Shown here: in pieces, positions 12,642 through 21,287 of the stretch | Layout of the letters: each line of letters begins with the position of its first letter | Position numbering within the stretch: the stretch's first letter is position 1 | NCBI GenBank assembly: GCA_016791115.1 | Contig: JAEUNL010000028.1 | Coordinates: 1-35,655, forward strand | DNA from: Rhodocyclaceae bacterium | GTDB lineage: Bacteria > Pseudomonadota > Gammaproteobacteria > Burkholderiales > Rhodocyclaceae | DNA length: 35,655 nt | Direction: 5' to 3' | The notes under the pieces: generated by a model | What the model was told of the DNA's origin: nothing | The model's input: only the letters and a program-made list of their open reading frames with translations | Databases searched by the model: none | Made by a program: the position numbers and the translations under genes

Positions 12642-13960
12642 TTGAACGTCACCCTATCCGGCTCGGGTTGGCACTTGTCCATCTTTGACCACACCGGCAT
12701 TGTCAGGAAGAAGAGGAAGTAATAGACGGAGAAGATCTGCGCGATCGGGGCGCCCGGGATCTTGCCGAAGAACTCGTACGAGGGCGGCTGGGTTCCGAGG
12801 AAACCGAGGATGATGAAGCAGAATACCCAGATCGCAAGAAGCGTCTTGAAGATCGGCCCACGGTAGCGGATCGACTTGACCGGGCTGCGATCCAGCCAGG
12901 GCAGGAAGAAGAAGATCACCACGCCTGCGCCCATCGCCACCACGCCCCAGAACTTCGCATCTATCCCGAACAGCGGGTAAGTCACGGCACGCAGCAGCGA
13001 GTAGTACGGCGTGAAATACCAGACCGGCGCGATGTGCGGCGGCGTCTTCAGCGGATCGGCCGGGATGAAGTTGTTGTACTCGAGGAAATAGCCGCCGCCT
13101 TCAGGCGCGAAGAACATCACCAGCGAGAACACCATCAGGAAGACCACCACCCCGACGATATCCTTCACCGTGTAGTACGGGTGGAAGGGAATGCCGTCGA
13201 CCGGCTTGCCTGTGACCGGATCCTTGTTCTTCTTGATCTCGACGCCATCGGGGTTGTTGGAGCCGACTTCGTGCAGCGCGATGACGTGCGCCGCCACGAG
13301 TCCGATCAGCACCAGCGGAATCGCGATCACGTGGAACGAGAAGAAGCGGTTCAGCGTCGCGTCGCCCACGACGTAGTCGCCGCGAATCCAGACCGAGAGT
13401 TCCGGGCCGATGAAGGGGATCGCGCTGAACAGGTTCACGATTACCTGGGCGCCCCAGTAGGACATCTGGCCCCAGGGAAGCAGGTAGCCGAAGAAGGCTT
13501 CGGCCATCAGGCACAGGAAGATCGCCACGCCGAAGATCCAGATCAGCTCGCGCGGCTTGCGGTAGGAACCATAGAGCAGGCCGCGGAACATGTGCAGATA
13601 GACGACGATGAAGAACGCCGAGGCGCCGGTCGAATGCATGTAGCGGATCAGCCATCCCCACGGCACGTCGCGCATGATGTACTCGACGCTGGCGAAGGCC
13701 ACCGGCACGCCGGCGCTGTTGAGCGACGCATCCGGCTTGAAGTGCATCACCAGGAAGATGCCGGTGACAATCTGGATCACCAGCACCAGCAGCGCGAGCG
13801 AACCGAAGAAGTACCAAAAGTTGAAGTTCTTCGGCGCGTAGTACTCGGAGAGGTGCTCCTTCCACAACGCCGTGAGCGGGAAGCGGGCATCGACCCACTC
13901 CATGACGCCGCCGGCCAGCGAGCCGTCGGACTTGAATTTTTCTGCGTTCGAACTGGCCAT
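12638..13960 (-). CDS. petB: Ubiquinol-cytochrome c reductase, cytochrome b
   Basis: Integral membrane core of the bc1 complex with two b haems and both quinone sites; 440 aa. Visible landmarks are the haem-ligand helices (RYMHSTGASAFFIVVYLHMF and RFFSFHVIAIPLVLIGLVAAH), multiple hydrophobic segments, and the Qo motif in the form PVWY (IAPVWYFTPYYSLLRA) rather than PEWY, a variant I associate with betaproteobacteria. The C-terminal extension with further membrane helices is normal for the bacterial long form. It starts four bases after the petA stop. Confidence 0.96.
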   Translation of the reverse strand: MASSNAEKFKSDGSLAGGVMEWVDARFPLTALWKEHLSEYYAPKNFNFWYFFGSLALLVLVIQIVTGIFLVMHFKPDASLNSAGVPVAFASVEYIMRDVPWGWLIRYMHSTGASAFFIVVYLHMFRGLLYGSYRKPRELIWIFGVAIFLCLMAEAFFGYLLPWGQMSYWGAQVIVNLFSAIPFIGPELSVWIRGDYVVGDATLNRFFSFHVIAIPLVLIGLVAAHVIALHEVGSNNPDGVEIKKNKDPVTGKPVDGIPFHPYYTVKDIVGVVVFLMVFSLVMFFAPEGGGYFLEYNNFIPADPLKTPPHIAPVWYFTPYYSLLRAVTYPLFGIDAKFWGVVAMGAGVVIFFFLPWLDRSPVKSIRYRGPIFKTLLAIWVFCFIILGFLGTQPPSYEFFGKIPGAPIAQIFSVYYFLFFLTMPVWSKMDKCQPEPDRVTFK

Positions 13961-13964
13961 CGCC

Positions 13965-14558
13965 TTATGCCTTTCCGTCGTCGCCGATCAGGATCTTGGT
14001 CTCCGCGAGATACTTGTGCGGCGGTACCTCGAGGTTGTCGGGTGCGGGCTTGCTCTTGTATACGCGCCCGGCCAGATCGAAAGTCGAACCATGGCAGGGA
14101 CAGAAGAAGCCGCCGGCCCAATCGGGGGTCACGCCCGACTCGGCGCCGGTCTTGAACTTATCCGTCGGCGAGCAGCCGAGGTGGGTACAGATGCCGACGG
14201 CGACCATGATCTCCGGCTTGATCGAACGGGTCTCGTTCTTTGCGTACTCGGGCTGCATCGGCTTGTCGGACTTCGGATCACTGACCAGATCGTCGGTCTT
14301 CTTCAGCGAATCGAGCATGTCCTTGGTGCGGTTGATGATCCACACCGGCTTGCCGCGCCATTCGACGGTCATCATCTGACCCGGGGCAAGCTTGCTGATA
14401 TCGACTTCCACCGGCGCCCCGGCCGATTTGGCACGCTCCGACGGCGTCAGGCTGACTGCAAACGGCACGACGGCCGCAGCCGTCGCCGCGCCCCCCGCCC
14501 CCGCGGTCCACAGCAGCAATCGCCGCCGGCCGCAATCCATCTTTTCATCCGCACTCAT
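13965..14558 (-). CDS. petA: Ubiquinol-cytochrome c reductase, Rieske iron-sulfur subunit
   Basis: High-potential 2Fe-2S protein that accepts electrons from quinol in the bc1 complex. Cluster ligands are visible in C124-T-H126-L-G-C129 and C153-P-C155-H156-G-S. The N-terminus carries a twin-arginine signal-anchor (CGRRRLLL followed by an Ala/Val-rich helix), the usual Tat-dependent insertion route. The ATG at 14558 (MSADEKMDCGRRR) is preceded by a purine-rich AAGGGG. Upstream in-frame codons to 14591 would add 11 residues without support. First gene of petA-petB-petC, with sspA-sspB following. Confidence 0.95.
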   Translation of the reverse strand: MSADEKMDCGRRRLLLWTAGAGGAATAAAVVPFAVSLTPSERAKSAGAPVEVDISKLAPGQMMTVEWRGKPVWIINRTKDMLDSLKKTDDLVSDPKSDKPMQPEYAKNETRSIKPEIMVAVGICTHLGCSPTDKFKTGAESGVTPDWAGGFFCPCHGSTFDLAGRVYKSKPAPDNLEVPPHKYLAETKILIGDDGKA

Positions 14559-14635
14559 GACGATCCAACCCCTTCGACCGAAAGACAACAATCACGCGGC
14601 CGGGCACAAAGAGCAGCAACCCTGCCAATCGCGGG

Positions 14636-14663
14636 AGTATAACGAATTCCACACAAAGGTTAA
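14636..14663 (-). promoter_or_regulatory. Candidate sigma-70 promoter of petABC
   Basis: On the minus strand TTAACC (14663-14658) and TATACT (14641-14636) are separated by 16 bp; the -10 matches consensus at 5 of 6 and the -35 at 4 of 6. It lies in an AT-richer island about 80 bp upstream of the petA ATG, the only such island in the gap. Confidence 0.55.
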
Positions 14664-14679
14664 AGTCTTTGCAGTGCAA

Positions 14680-14697
14680 CAACCGCGCAAGCGGTTG
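14680..14697 (-). terminator. Hairpin after the CoA-transferase gene
   Basis: A perfect 7-bp stem CAACCGC/GCGGTTG with a four-base loop begins 11 bp beyond the CoA-transferase stop. The following minus-strand bases are TTGC, so the U-tract is weak. It separates that gene from the petA promoter. Confidence 0.45.
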
Positions 14698-14708
14698 ATC
14701 AATAAGTG

Positions 14709-16013
14709 CTAAATCGCACCGAAAGTGCGCAGCTCGGCAATCTTTTGCGGCGGATAGCCGAGCCGCTGCAGGATCTCTTCGGTATGCTGGCCGAGACTGG
14801 GACCCAGCCATTCCGTCGAACCCGGCGTGGCCGACAGCTTGGGCACGATGCCCGGAATTCGGAACGACCTGCCATCCGGCAATTCCGCCGTTTCGATCAT
14901 TTTGCGCGCGAGGTACTGGGGATCGGCGAACATGTCCGCAACCGAATAGACACGGCTGACGGGCACCTCGGCCGCGCCGAGAATCCGCAGCACGTCGGCT
15001 TCGTCGTGAAGGCCGACCCACCCGTCGATCACGCCGTAGACCTCGTCGCGGCGCGCATCGCGCCCCGCGTTGCTGGCAAGGGCGGGATCATCCGCGAGGT
15101 CGTTGCGACCGATCGCCTTCATCAGCCGCTTGAAGATCGCATCGCCATTGCCGCCGACGATCACGTGCTTGCCGTCGCGCGTAGTGTGGGTATTGGACGG
15201 CGTGATGCCGGGCATGATGTTGCCGGTGCGCTCGCGCACGAATCCCATGACGTCGAACTCCGGCACCAGGCTTTCCATCATGGCAAACACCGCCTCATAG
15301 AGCGCGACATCGACCATCTGGCCCTTGCCGGCACCGCGACCGCCCGTCGCGTCGCGATGGCGCAGCGCCATCATCGCGCCGCACACGCCCCATAGCGCGG
15401 CGATCGAATCGCCGATCGAAACGCCGGTCTTCACTGGCGGACGATCGGGAAACCCGGTCACGTAGCGCAGCCCGCCCATGGACTCCCCGATGGCGCCGAA
15501 GCCCGGCTTGTCGGCCATCGGCCCGGTCTGGCCGAAGCCGGAAAGCCGCAGCATGACCAGCGAGGGATTGATCGCCGACAGCTCGTCCCAGCCGAGCCCG
15601 AAGCGCTCCAGCACACCGGGGCGGAAGTTCTCGATCACCACGTCGGCATCGGCGCACAGGCGCCGCACGATCTCGGCGCCTTCGGGGTGCTTCAGATTGG
15701 CGGTTACCGATTTCTTGTTGCGCGACTGTACGTACCACCAGAGCGAGGTGCCGGTTTCGGCGTCCGGGTAGATCTTGCGCCACTGGCGCAAGGGATCGCC
15801 GCCGTCGGGCGACTCGATCTTGATCACCTCGGCGCCGAACTCGGCCATGATGCGCGCCGCGAACGGCCCGGCGATCAGCGTGCCGAGTTCCACCACCTGC
15901 ACCCCGCGCAGCGGCTTGTCGAACAGCGGCGCGGGCTGCACGGCCCCTTCGGGCTGCGGCTCGACTTGGGTGGCCGCGGGTGCGACATGTTCGATGCGCA
16001 ACGGATCGTTCAT
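14709..16013 (-). CDS. Class III CoA-transferase (CaiB/BaiF family)
   Basis: Predicted family III CoA-transferase of 434 aa, an enzyme class that moves CoA between carboxylic acids through a glutamyl/aspartyl anhydride. Visible features are the N-terminal Rossmann-like segment (LRGVQVVELGTLIAGPFAARIMAEFGAEVIKIE), the RNKKSV segment that often contacts CoA, VVIENFRPGVLERFGLG, and the likely catalytic D202 in VSIGDSIAALWG. An extra 33 residues rich in Pro/Ala/Glu precede the conserved start. The gene starts 12 bp after recR ends and may be cotranscribed with dnaX-ybaB-recR. Its substrates cannot be read from sequence; no acyl-CoA dehydrogenase or ligase partner is adjacent. Confidence 0.85.
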   Translation of the reverse strand: MNDPLRIEHVAPAATQVEPQPEGAVQPAPLFDKPLRGVQVVELGTLIAGPFAARIMAEFGAEVIKIESPDGGDPLRQWRKIYPDAETGTSLWWYVQSRNKKSVTANLKHPEGAEIVRRLCADADVVIENFRPGVLERFGLGWDELSAINPSLVMLRLSGFGQTGPMADKPGFGAIGESMGGLRYVTGFPDRPPVKTGVSIGDSIAALWGVCGAMMALRHRDATGGRGAGKGQMVDVALYEAVFAMMESLVPEFDVMGFVRERTGNIMPGITPSNTHTTRDGKHVIVGGNGDAIFKRLMKAIGRNDLADDPALASNAGRDARRDEVYGVIDGWVGLHDEADVLRILGAAEVPVSRVYSVADMFADPQYLARKMIETAELPDGRSFRIPGIVPKLSATPGSTEWLGPSLGQHTEEILQRLGYPPQKIAELRTFGAI

Positions 16014-16025
16014 GAAAACATCATC

Positions 16026-16619
16026 TCACAGGGTGCGTCGCTCAACCAGCGCCTGCGCAATGGTGCCGGCATCGGTGTGTTCGATCTCCCCGCCCACCGG
16101 CAGGCCGCGCGCAATGCGGCTCACCTTCAAGCCGCGCGCGCGCAGCATCTCACCCAGGTAGTGCGCAGTCGCCTCGCCTTCATTGGTGAAATTGGTGGCG
16201 AGGATCACCTCGCCCACGCTGCCGTCCGTGGCGCGCGCAAGCAGTTTGTCGAGGTGCAATTCCTTCGGGCCGATGCCGTCGAGCGGCGAGATCCGCCCCA
16301 TCAGCACGTAGTACATGCCGTGATAGGCATGAGTCTGCTCGAGCATGTTGAGATCGGCGGGCATCTCGACCACGCAAAGCGTCGAGGCATCGCGCTTCTG
16401 CGAGAGGCAGCGCGCGCAGATCTCGTCCTCGGTAAAGGTGTTGCAGCGCGCGCAATGGCGGATTACGCGCAGCGCATGGTCGAGCGCGGCCGCGAGCCGT
16501 TGCGCGCCACGCTGGTCGCGTTGCAGCAGGTGGTAGGCCATGCGCTGCGCGGACTTCGGCCCCACGCCGGGCAGGCAGCGCAACGCATCGATCAGTTCGT
16601 CGAGACTGGAGGGCGACAT
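16026..16619 (-). CDS. recR: Recombination mediator protein RecR
   Basis: Cytoplasmic recombinational-repair protein that works with RecO and RecF to load RecA; 197 aa, normal length. The N-terminal helix-hairpin-helix ([18 protein letters not shown]), the four-cysteine zinc site (CARC...CARC, around residues 56-71) and the TOPRIM domain ([14 protein letters not shown], then HLDKLLAR and [15 protein letters not shown]) are all present. It ends with the family-typical [20 protein letters not shown]. Third gene of the conserved dnaX-ybaB-recR cluster, 75 bp after ybaB. Confidence 0.96.
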   Translation of the reverse strand: MSPSSLDELIDALRCLPGVGPKSAQRMAYHLLQRDQRGAQRLAAALDHALRVIRHCARCNTFTEDEICARCLSQKRDASTLCVVEMPADLNMLEQTHAYHGMYYVLMGRISPLDGIGPKELHLDKLLARATDGSVGEVILATNFTNEGEATAHYLGEMLRARGLKVSRIARGLPVGGEIEHTDAGTIAQALVERRTL

Positions 16620-16694
16620 CGTCAGGGATATCGGATCGGCGATCCACGAGCCGGGGGTGGTCCGCCGCTCGAACCGCGCGCCCGGATCCGGCGC

Positions 16695-17018
16695 TCAGAA
16701 CGGCATCTTGAATCCGGGCGGGAGCTGAAGTCCCGCGGTGAAGCCCGCCATCCGCTCCTGGGTCGTGGTCTCGACGCGGCGCACGGCATCGTTGACCGCG
16801 GCGGCGAGCAGATCCTCCAGCATTTCCTTGTCGTCCATCACCGAGGGGTCGATTGAAACGCGGCGCACGTCGTGCTTGCAGGTCATCACCACCTTGACCA
16901 TGCCGGCGCCCGACTGTCCCTCCACCTCGATCTGCGCAAGCTCTTCCTGCGCCTTCTGCATGTTGGCCTGCATCTGCTGTGCCTGCTTCATCAGGCCGGC
17001 GATTCCGCCCTTCATCAT
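16695..17018 (-). CDS. ybaB: Nucleoid-associated protein, YbaB/EbfC family
   Basis: Small (107 aa) DNA-binding protein; homologues form tweezer-like dimers on the nucleoid. It starts [20 protein letters not shown] with the long N-terminal helix, followed by the beta segment ([30 protein letters not shown]) and a C-terminal helix. It begins 15 bp after dnaX ends. Confidence 0.94.
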   Translation of the reverse strand: MMKGGIAGLMKQAQQMQANMQKAQEELAQIEVEGQSGAGMVKVVMTCKHDVRRVSIDPSVMDDKEMLEDLLAAAVNDAVRRVETTTQERMAGFTAGLQLPPGFKMPF

Positions 17019-17033
17019 GGTCCGTTCTCCGAC

Positions 17034-18701
17034 TTACAAGGGTTTGACCGAAGATTCGTTGAGCGTGGCATCGAACATGTCGATCACGTTCTGCACGAAT
17101 CCGTCCTGTTCCAGCGCGGCCACTGCCTGCTCGTGCCGCGCGCGTTGTTCCTCTCGATTCTTCTGCGCCGGCGTGGCCGTCGACACCTCGCCGATCTCTA
17201 TATTCACACGCACTGGACGCCCGAAATGGCTCTGCAGTTCGTTCTGCAGCTTGTCCTTCAGGGCGGGATTGAACAGATGCTTGTGAGTCGACGTCAGGCG
17301 AAGGTTGAAACTCCCCGCGTTCGACTCGATCAATTCGCAGTGTTGCGCAAGTTCTCTCACCATGCCGTTGATTTGCATCGCGTCGATCAGGCCGCGCCAG
17401 TCCACGCCACCGGCCGGTTCGGCCGCAACCGGCGCCATCTCGCGCTGCGCCGGCATCGCTGCAGGCGCGGGGCGTTTCGCAGCTTGCGATGTCGCGCGCC
17501 GCGCACCTGCCTGCTCCACCGGCTGCGGACTTGCGGTCGTCGCAGGCGTCACGGCCGGCGGTGCCGCCCGCGAGCGGGCCGGCACCTGGCCACCACCACC
17601 CGCCGCTCCAGCGGCAGACTGTTCGGGGCGGAACGCATGCAGGCGCAACAGCGCCATCGAGAAGCCCGTGTATTCGTCGGGTGCGAGGGGCAGGTCTTCA
17701 CGCGCGTGGATCGCAATCTGGTACGCAAGCTGCAGGAACTCGGGATCGAAGGCTTCGGCATGGGGCGCAAGGCGCGCCCGCTCCGCGTCGTCCGAGATCG
17801 CGGCAGGCGCCATCTGTTGCAACGCGATGCGATGCAGCAATACGGCGAACTCCTGCAACGCCGCCTCGAACGACAGGGTGCGCGCATTCATCGCGTCGGC
17901 CACCGCGAGCATCGCGCCCACGTCCTGCGCGGCCAGCGCGTCGAGCAGCGCGTACAAATGATCATCGCCGACCGTGCCGAGCATGTCGCGCACCGCTTCT
18001 TCCTCGACTTTGCCCGCACCGTGCGCGATGGCCTGATCGAGCAGCGACAGCGCGTCGCGCATCGACCCCGCTGCCGCCTTGGCGAGGTGACGCAACGCCG
18101 CGGCCTCGAATGGCACGGCTTCCTTGCCGAGGATGCCTTCGAGATGGCCGACGATGTGCGGCATCGGCATCTGCTTGAGGTTGAACTGCAGGCAGCGCGA
18201 CAGCACCGTCACCGGAATCTTCTGGGGGTCGGTGGTGGCGAGGATGAACTTGATGTGCTCGGGCGGCTCTTCGAGCGTCTTCAGCATCGCGTTGAAGGCG
18301 CTGGTCGACAGCATGTGCACCTCGTCGATCACGTAAACCTTGAAACGGCCGCGCGTCGGCGCGTAGGTGGCGTTCTCGAGCAACTGGCGCATCTCGTCCA
18401 CGCGCGTGTTGGTCGCGGCGTCGACCTCGATCAGGTCGACGAAGCGCCCGGCGTCGATCTCCAGGCACGAGCCACACAGGCCGCACGGCGCCGCCGTGAT
18501 GCCGGTCTCGCAATTGAGCGCCTTCGCGAGGATGCGCGCGATGGTCGTCTTGCCGACGCCGCGCGTGCCGGTGAACAGGTAGGCATGATGGAGCCGCCGC
18601 TGTTCCAGCGCATGGGTCAGCGCGCGCACGACATGCTCCTGCCCGACCAGCGTGTCGAAGCTGCGCGGACGCCATTTGCGCGCGAGAACCTGATAGCTCA
18701 T
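17034..18701 (-). CDS. dnaX: DNA polymerase III subunits gamma/tau
   Basis: Clamp-loader ATPase of the replicative polymerase; 555 aa. Visible are Walker A GTRGVGKT (residues 45-52), the four zinc cysteines C64, C73, C76 and C79, Walker B VYVIDEVHML, the sensor 1 segment FILATTDP and the SRC finger LSRCLQFNLK. Past residue 370 an Ala/Pro-rich linker leads to the tau-specific C-terminal region that binds DnaB and polymerase alpha. I see no A-rich slippery heptamer like that of E. coli dnaX, so production of a short gamma form by frameshifting is not supported. The ATG at 18701 has no Shine-Dalgarno but follows a promoter -10 element by eight bases. Confidence 0.95.
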   Translation of the reverse strand: MSYQVLARKWRPRSFDTLVGQEHVVRALTHALEQRRLHHAYLFTGTRGVGKTTIARILAKALNCETGITAAPCGLCGSCLEIDAGRFVDLIEVDAATNTRVDEMRQLLENATYAPTRGRFKVYVIDEVHMLSTSAFNAMLKTLEEPPEHIKFILATTDPQKIPVTVLSRCLQFNLKQMPMPHIVGHLEGILGKEAVPFEAAALRHLAKAAAGSMRDALSLLDQAIAHGAGKVEEEAVRDMLGTVGDDHLYALLDALAAQDVGAMLAVADAMNARTLSFEAALQEFAVLLHRIALQQMAPAAISDDAERARLAPHAEAFDPEFLQLAYQIAIHAREDLPLAPDEYTGFSMALLRLHAFRPEQSAAGAAGGGGQVPARSRAAPPAVTPATTASPQPVEQAGARRATSQAAKRPAPAAMPAQREMAPVAAEPAGGVDWRGLIDAMQINGMVRELAQHCELIESNAGSFNLRLTSTHKHLFNPALKDKLQNELQSHFGRPVRVNIEIGEVSTATPAQKNREEQRARHEQAVAALEQDGFVQNVIDMFDATLNESSVKPL

Positions 18702-18709
18702 GCGCCGGG

Positions 18710-18718
18710 ATTCTAACA
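18710..18718 (-). promoter_or_regulatory. Extended -10 promoter element abutting the dnaX start
   Basis: The minus strand reads TGTTAGAAT, an extended -10 (TGn plus a hexamer matching TATAAT at 5 of 6), and only eight bases separate the hexamer from the dnaX ATG. Transcription would begin within about three bases of the start codon, giving a leaderless or near-leaderless mRNA. No good -35 is seen. Confidence 0.5.
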
Positions 18719-18777
18719 GACCCCCCGCCCCGGCTTTCCGCGTTGTAAGCGTGCGACGGCATTTAGCGCAACAGATT

Positions 18778-18806
18778 TTGACGGGCCGCTAAGCGTTTGA
18801 AGAAAT
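18778..18806 (+). promoter_or_regulatory. Weak candidate promoter of the OmpA-domain gene
   Basis: TTGACG at 18778-18783 (5 of 6) and AGAAAT at 18801-18806 (3 of 6) are separated by 17 bp. If real, initiation near 18813 leaves almost no leader before the TTG at 18823 and so favours a later start. Confidence 0.3.
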
Positions 18807-18822
18807 TGCGAAAACGAGCACT

Positions 18823-19776
18823 TTGACGGATACTTGCGAAATCGTCGGTGCGCAGCGACAACACGCCCACCCCCCTGAGCCAGACGGACCGTACAAACAT
18901 GGACCTACGCGATTCGCCGCACCTCCGCAACGTCACCCCCAGGCAGACGCGATTGCCTCTCCGGTGCGGCCGCTGCTCATTGCCGCGCTGAGCGTGGTCG
19001 TGATCGGGGCGCTGGGCTGGTTCGCGTTCGGCAGGTCGACCGACTCGACGCCGGCGTCCTCGCCCCCAGTCCAGGCACAAGCCGCCAAACCTGCCGCAGC
19101 CGAGGCTCCGGCACGCGAGGCAGCCGGCACGATATCGGGCGAGACGAAACCGGAAGCGGCCTCGGCCCCGGCGCCCGCGACGCCCTCGGCTGGCGCGACA
19201 GGCGCACCGGCCGCGCCCCAGGCGCCGCAAACAGCCCCTGCGCCCGCCGCAGCACCGCTGGCCGCAGCCCTGCCCGTCGCCGCACCGCCGGCCTCGGACG
19301 CCGCGTCTGCCGCACCCGGGTTGAAGATGGACACGGAATTCGCGTCCGCGAAGCGCATCGTGCCGTTCGCGTTCAACAAGGTCGGGGTCGGTCCGCGCGG
19401 CCTGCTGGCGGTCAAGGAACTCGCGCCGCTCGCAAAACAGGCCGACAAGGTCTACGTGCGCGGCCGCACCGACGGCCTGGGCGGCGCCGAGGCGAACCGC
19501 AAGGTCGCGCTCGACCGCGCCTATACGGTGTTCCACGCATTCCTGCGCGAGGGCGTGCAGAAGAACAAACTGCGCCTGACCTACTGTTCGACCTGCTTTG
19601 CCGCCTCGAATGACACCGAGGAAGGGCGCCGCCTGAACCGGCGCGTAGAGGTCGAACTGCTGATGCCGCCCGACGCGATCGCCAAGCTGCCGAAGCCGGT
19701 GCACGCGCCCGAAGCGCCGCCGCCGCTGATCGCCCCGCTCGCCAGCAGCGAGATCCTGCAGAACATTCCGCGCTGA
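18823..19776 (+). CDS. Membrane-anchored OmpA-domain protein with Ala/Pro-rich linker
   Basis: The open frame gives up to 317 aa. One membrane helix (LLIAALSVVVIGALGWFAF, about residues 50-68) is followed by about 100 residues rich in Ala and Pro. The rest is an OmpA-type peptidoglycan-binding domain: IVPFAFNKVGVGPRG, GRTDGLGGAEANRKVALDRA, then the DTEEGRRLNRRVEVEL segment carrying the NRRVE motif. The likely role is an inner-membrane protein reaching across the periplasm to peptidoglycan. The start is unsettled: 18823 is TTG with a poor ribosome site; GTG at 18964 would begin right at the membrane helix; the nearby ATG at 18899 is out of frame and soon stops. Two cysteines (YCSTCF) sit inside the OmpA domain. 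Confidence 0.72.
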   Translation: MTDTCEIVGAQRQHAHPPEPDGPYKHGPTRFAAPPQRHPQADAIASPVRPLLIAALSVVVIGALGWFAFGRSTDSTPASSPPVQAQAAKPAAAEAPAREAAGTISGETKPEAASAPAPATPSAGATGAPAAPQAPQTAPAPAAAPLAAALPVAAPPASDAASAAPGLKMDTEFASAKRIVPFAFNKVGVGPRGLLAVKELAPLAKQADKVYVRGRTDGLGGAEANRKVALDRAYTVFHAFLREGVQKNKLRLTYCSTCFAASNDTEEGRRLNRRVEVELLMPPDAIAKLPKPVHAPEAPPPLIAPLASSEILQNIPR

Positions 19777-19785
19777 CGACCTGCC

Positions 19786-19826
19786 AGCCTGCAGGGCCGC
19801 ATGCAGGCTCGCTCGCAGGGCGAGCC
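19786..19826 (+). other. Overlapping, mutually exclusive hairpins after the OmpA-domain gene
   Basis: AGCCTGCA (19786-19793) pairs with TGCAGGCT (19802-19809), while GGCTCGC (19806-19812) pairs with GCGAGCC (19820-19826); the two stems share four bases. No T-run follows. Probably 3'-end structure between convergent genes. Confidence 0.35.
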
Positions 19827-19963
19827 ACGCTGCGCAACAAGGATCGCACGGCTCTCCGGGCCGACACGCTGCAAAGTGCCTATCCATGCGTATTCGCGCG
19901 GCACACCGCAGGTTCCCTGCCCGTAACTGTAGCCATCCAGCCTGCGTAAGCGCGCGTCTGGAC

Positions 19964-21277
19964 TCAACGCCGTAGCGCACCCTGCGACGCAGGCAATCCG
20001 GCCTCGCTCTTGCGCCCCAGCCAGGCACCGACCGCGGCCCATAGCAGCGCCACGACCGCGCCCACCAGCGCAATCAGCGCCGGCCCGGCACCGATCGCGT
20101 CGATGCCGGTCTTGACCCATCCACTGATCGCATCCGCGCCGCGATAGACCGCAGTGTCGATCACGTTCTTCGCCTTGTACTTGGTCGGCGCATCCACCCC
20201 GACGAACAGCATCTCGCGGCCAGGCCGCACCAGCGCGTACTCGCCGACGCGGCGCAGGACCATCACCACCATCAGCACGCCGAACACCGGCGCCAGCGCG
20301 AGCACGCCCATGCCGAAGGCGATCAGCACCGGCACCGCGACCAGTAGTACCGCCACGCCGTAGCGTTCCGCCAGCCGTCCGGTGACGAAAACCTGCACGG
20401 CAATGGTCAGCCCCTGCACCACCGCGTCGATGATCGAGAACACCTGCGTCTGCGCAACGCGGTCCGGAAAGTGCTGCGCCACCAGCCGCGCCTGCTCGAA
20501 ATAGAGGAAGGTGCTGGTGGTGGCCAGCAGCACCACGAAGGCGGCAATGCCGAGCAGATAGGGCGAGCGCACGATCAGCGCAAGCCCGTCGAGCAGCCCG
20601 CCGCTCATCGGCCGGGCGGTCTCGTCGACCGGGGCATCGACACCCGCGCCAGAACTTGCGCGCCACTTCAGCAACAGGCCGATGGCCCCCAGCGTCGCGA
20701 CGAGAAAGGCCGCCGAAAGCACGGCAAGCCCGGCGAGGCCGATCCGCCCGACCAGCGCGGCGCCGAGCAGCGGCCCGGCCAGCCCGCCGACACTTGCCCC
20801 CGCAGCCATCGGCGCAAACAGCCGCTTCGCCTGCTCCGGACGGAACACGTCGGCCAGCAGGCTCCACGCCAGCGAGACGACGAACAGGTTGAACACCGAC
20901 AGCCAGACGTAGAACGCGCGCGCCTGCCACACGTTGCCCGCGTCGTGCGCGAAGCCGGCCGCGAACGCCAGCAGGTTGGCGACGAAGAACAGCCACACCC
21001 AGGGCAGCAAACGGCGCCGCGCCACGCGCGCGCTCAGCGCGCCGAACAGCGGCACGGCGAGCAGCATCGTGACGAAGGTGGCGGTGAACAGCCATTGCAG
21101 TTTGTCGACACCCGCGGTGATGCCCATCGTCTCGCGGATCGGACGCAGCATGAAGTAGCCGGCGAACAGGCAGAAGAACAGCGCAAAGCCGGCGAACAGC
21201 GCCTGCAGCTCGTCAGCCCTCGCGTCCACCACGCGCCCGATCCAGCGCGCAATGCGACCTTCAGCCAGGTCCTGCAC
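19964..21277 (-). CDS. ATP/ADP translocase-family (NTP/NDP exchange) transporter
   Basis: Polytopic inner-membrane protein of about 437 aa with roughly twelve hydrophobic segments. Family landmarks are FAGYFMLRPIRETMGITAG in the first helix region and KYKAKNVIDTAVYRGADAISGW near the C-terminus, which I recognise from the Npt/Tlc ADP/ATP carrier family and its free-living proteobacterial relatives. Ordinary major-facilitator sequences lack these. The transported molecule cannot be deduced. GTG at 21277, just after the aldo/keto reductase stop, is chosen because it avoids overlap; ATG at 21328 or GTG at 21340 would overlap that gene by up to 53 bp and add a non-conserved leader. It is likely cotranscribed with the reductase. 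Confidence 0.75.
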   Translation of the reverse strand: MQDLAEGRIARWIGRVVDARADELQALFAGFALFFCLFAGYFMLRPIRETMGITAGVDKLQWLFTATFVTMLLAVPLFGALSARVARRRLLPWVWLFFVANLLAFAAGFAHDAGNVWQARAFYVWLSVFNLFVVSLAWSLLADVFRPEQAKRLFAPMAAGASVGGLAGPLLGAALVGRIGLAGLAVLSAAFLVATLGAIGLLLKWRASSGAGVDAPVDETARPMSGGLLDGLALIVRSPYLLGIAAFVVLLATTSTFLYFEQARLVAQHFPDRVAQTQVFSIIDAVVQGLTIAVQVFVTGRLAERYGVAVLLVAVPVLIAFGMGVLALAPVFGVLMVVMVLRRVGEYALVRPGREMLFVGVDAPTKYKAKNVIDTAVYRGADAISGWVKTGIDAIGAGPALIALVGAVVALLWAAVGAWLGRKSEAGLPASQGALRR

Positions 21278-21287
21278 GCTGCACGGC

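Noticed and set aside
17034..18701. Programmed frameshift producing a short gamma form in dnaX
   Set aside because: No A-rich or similar slippery heptamer with a following pseudoknot was seen in the linker region.
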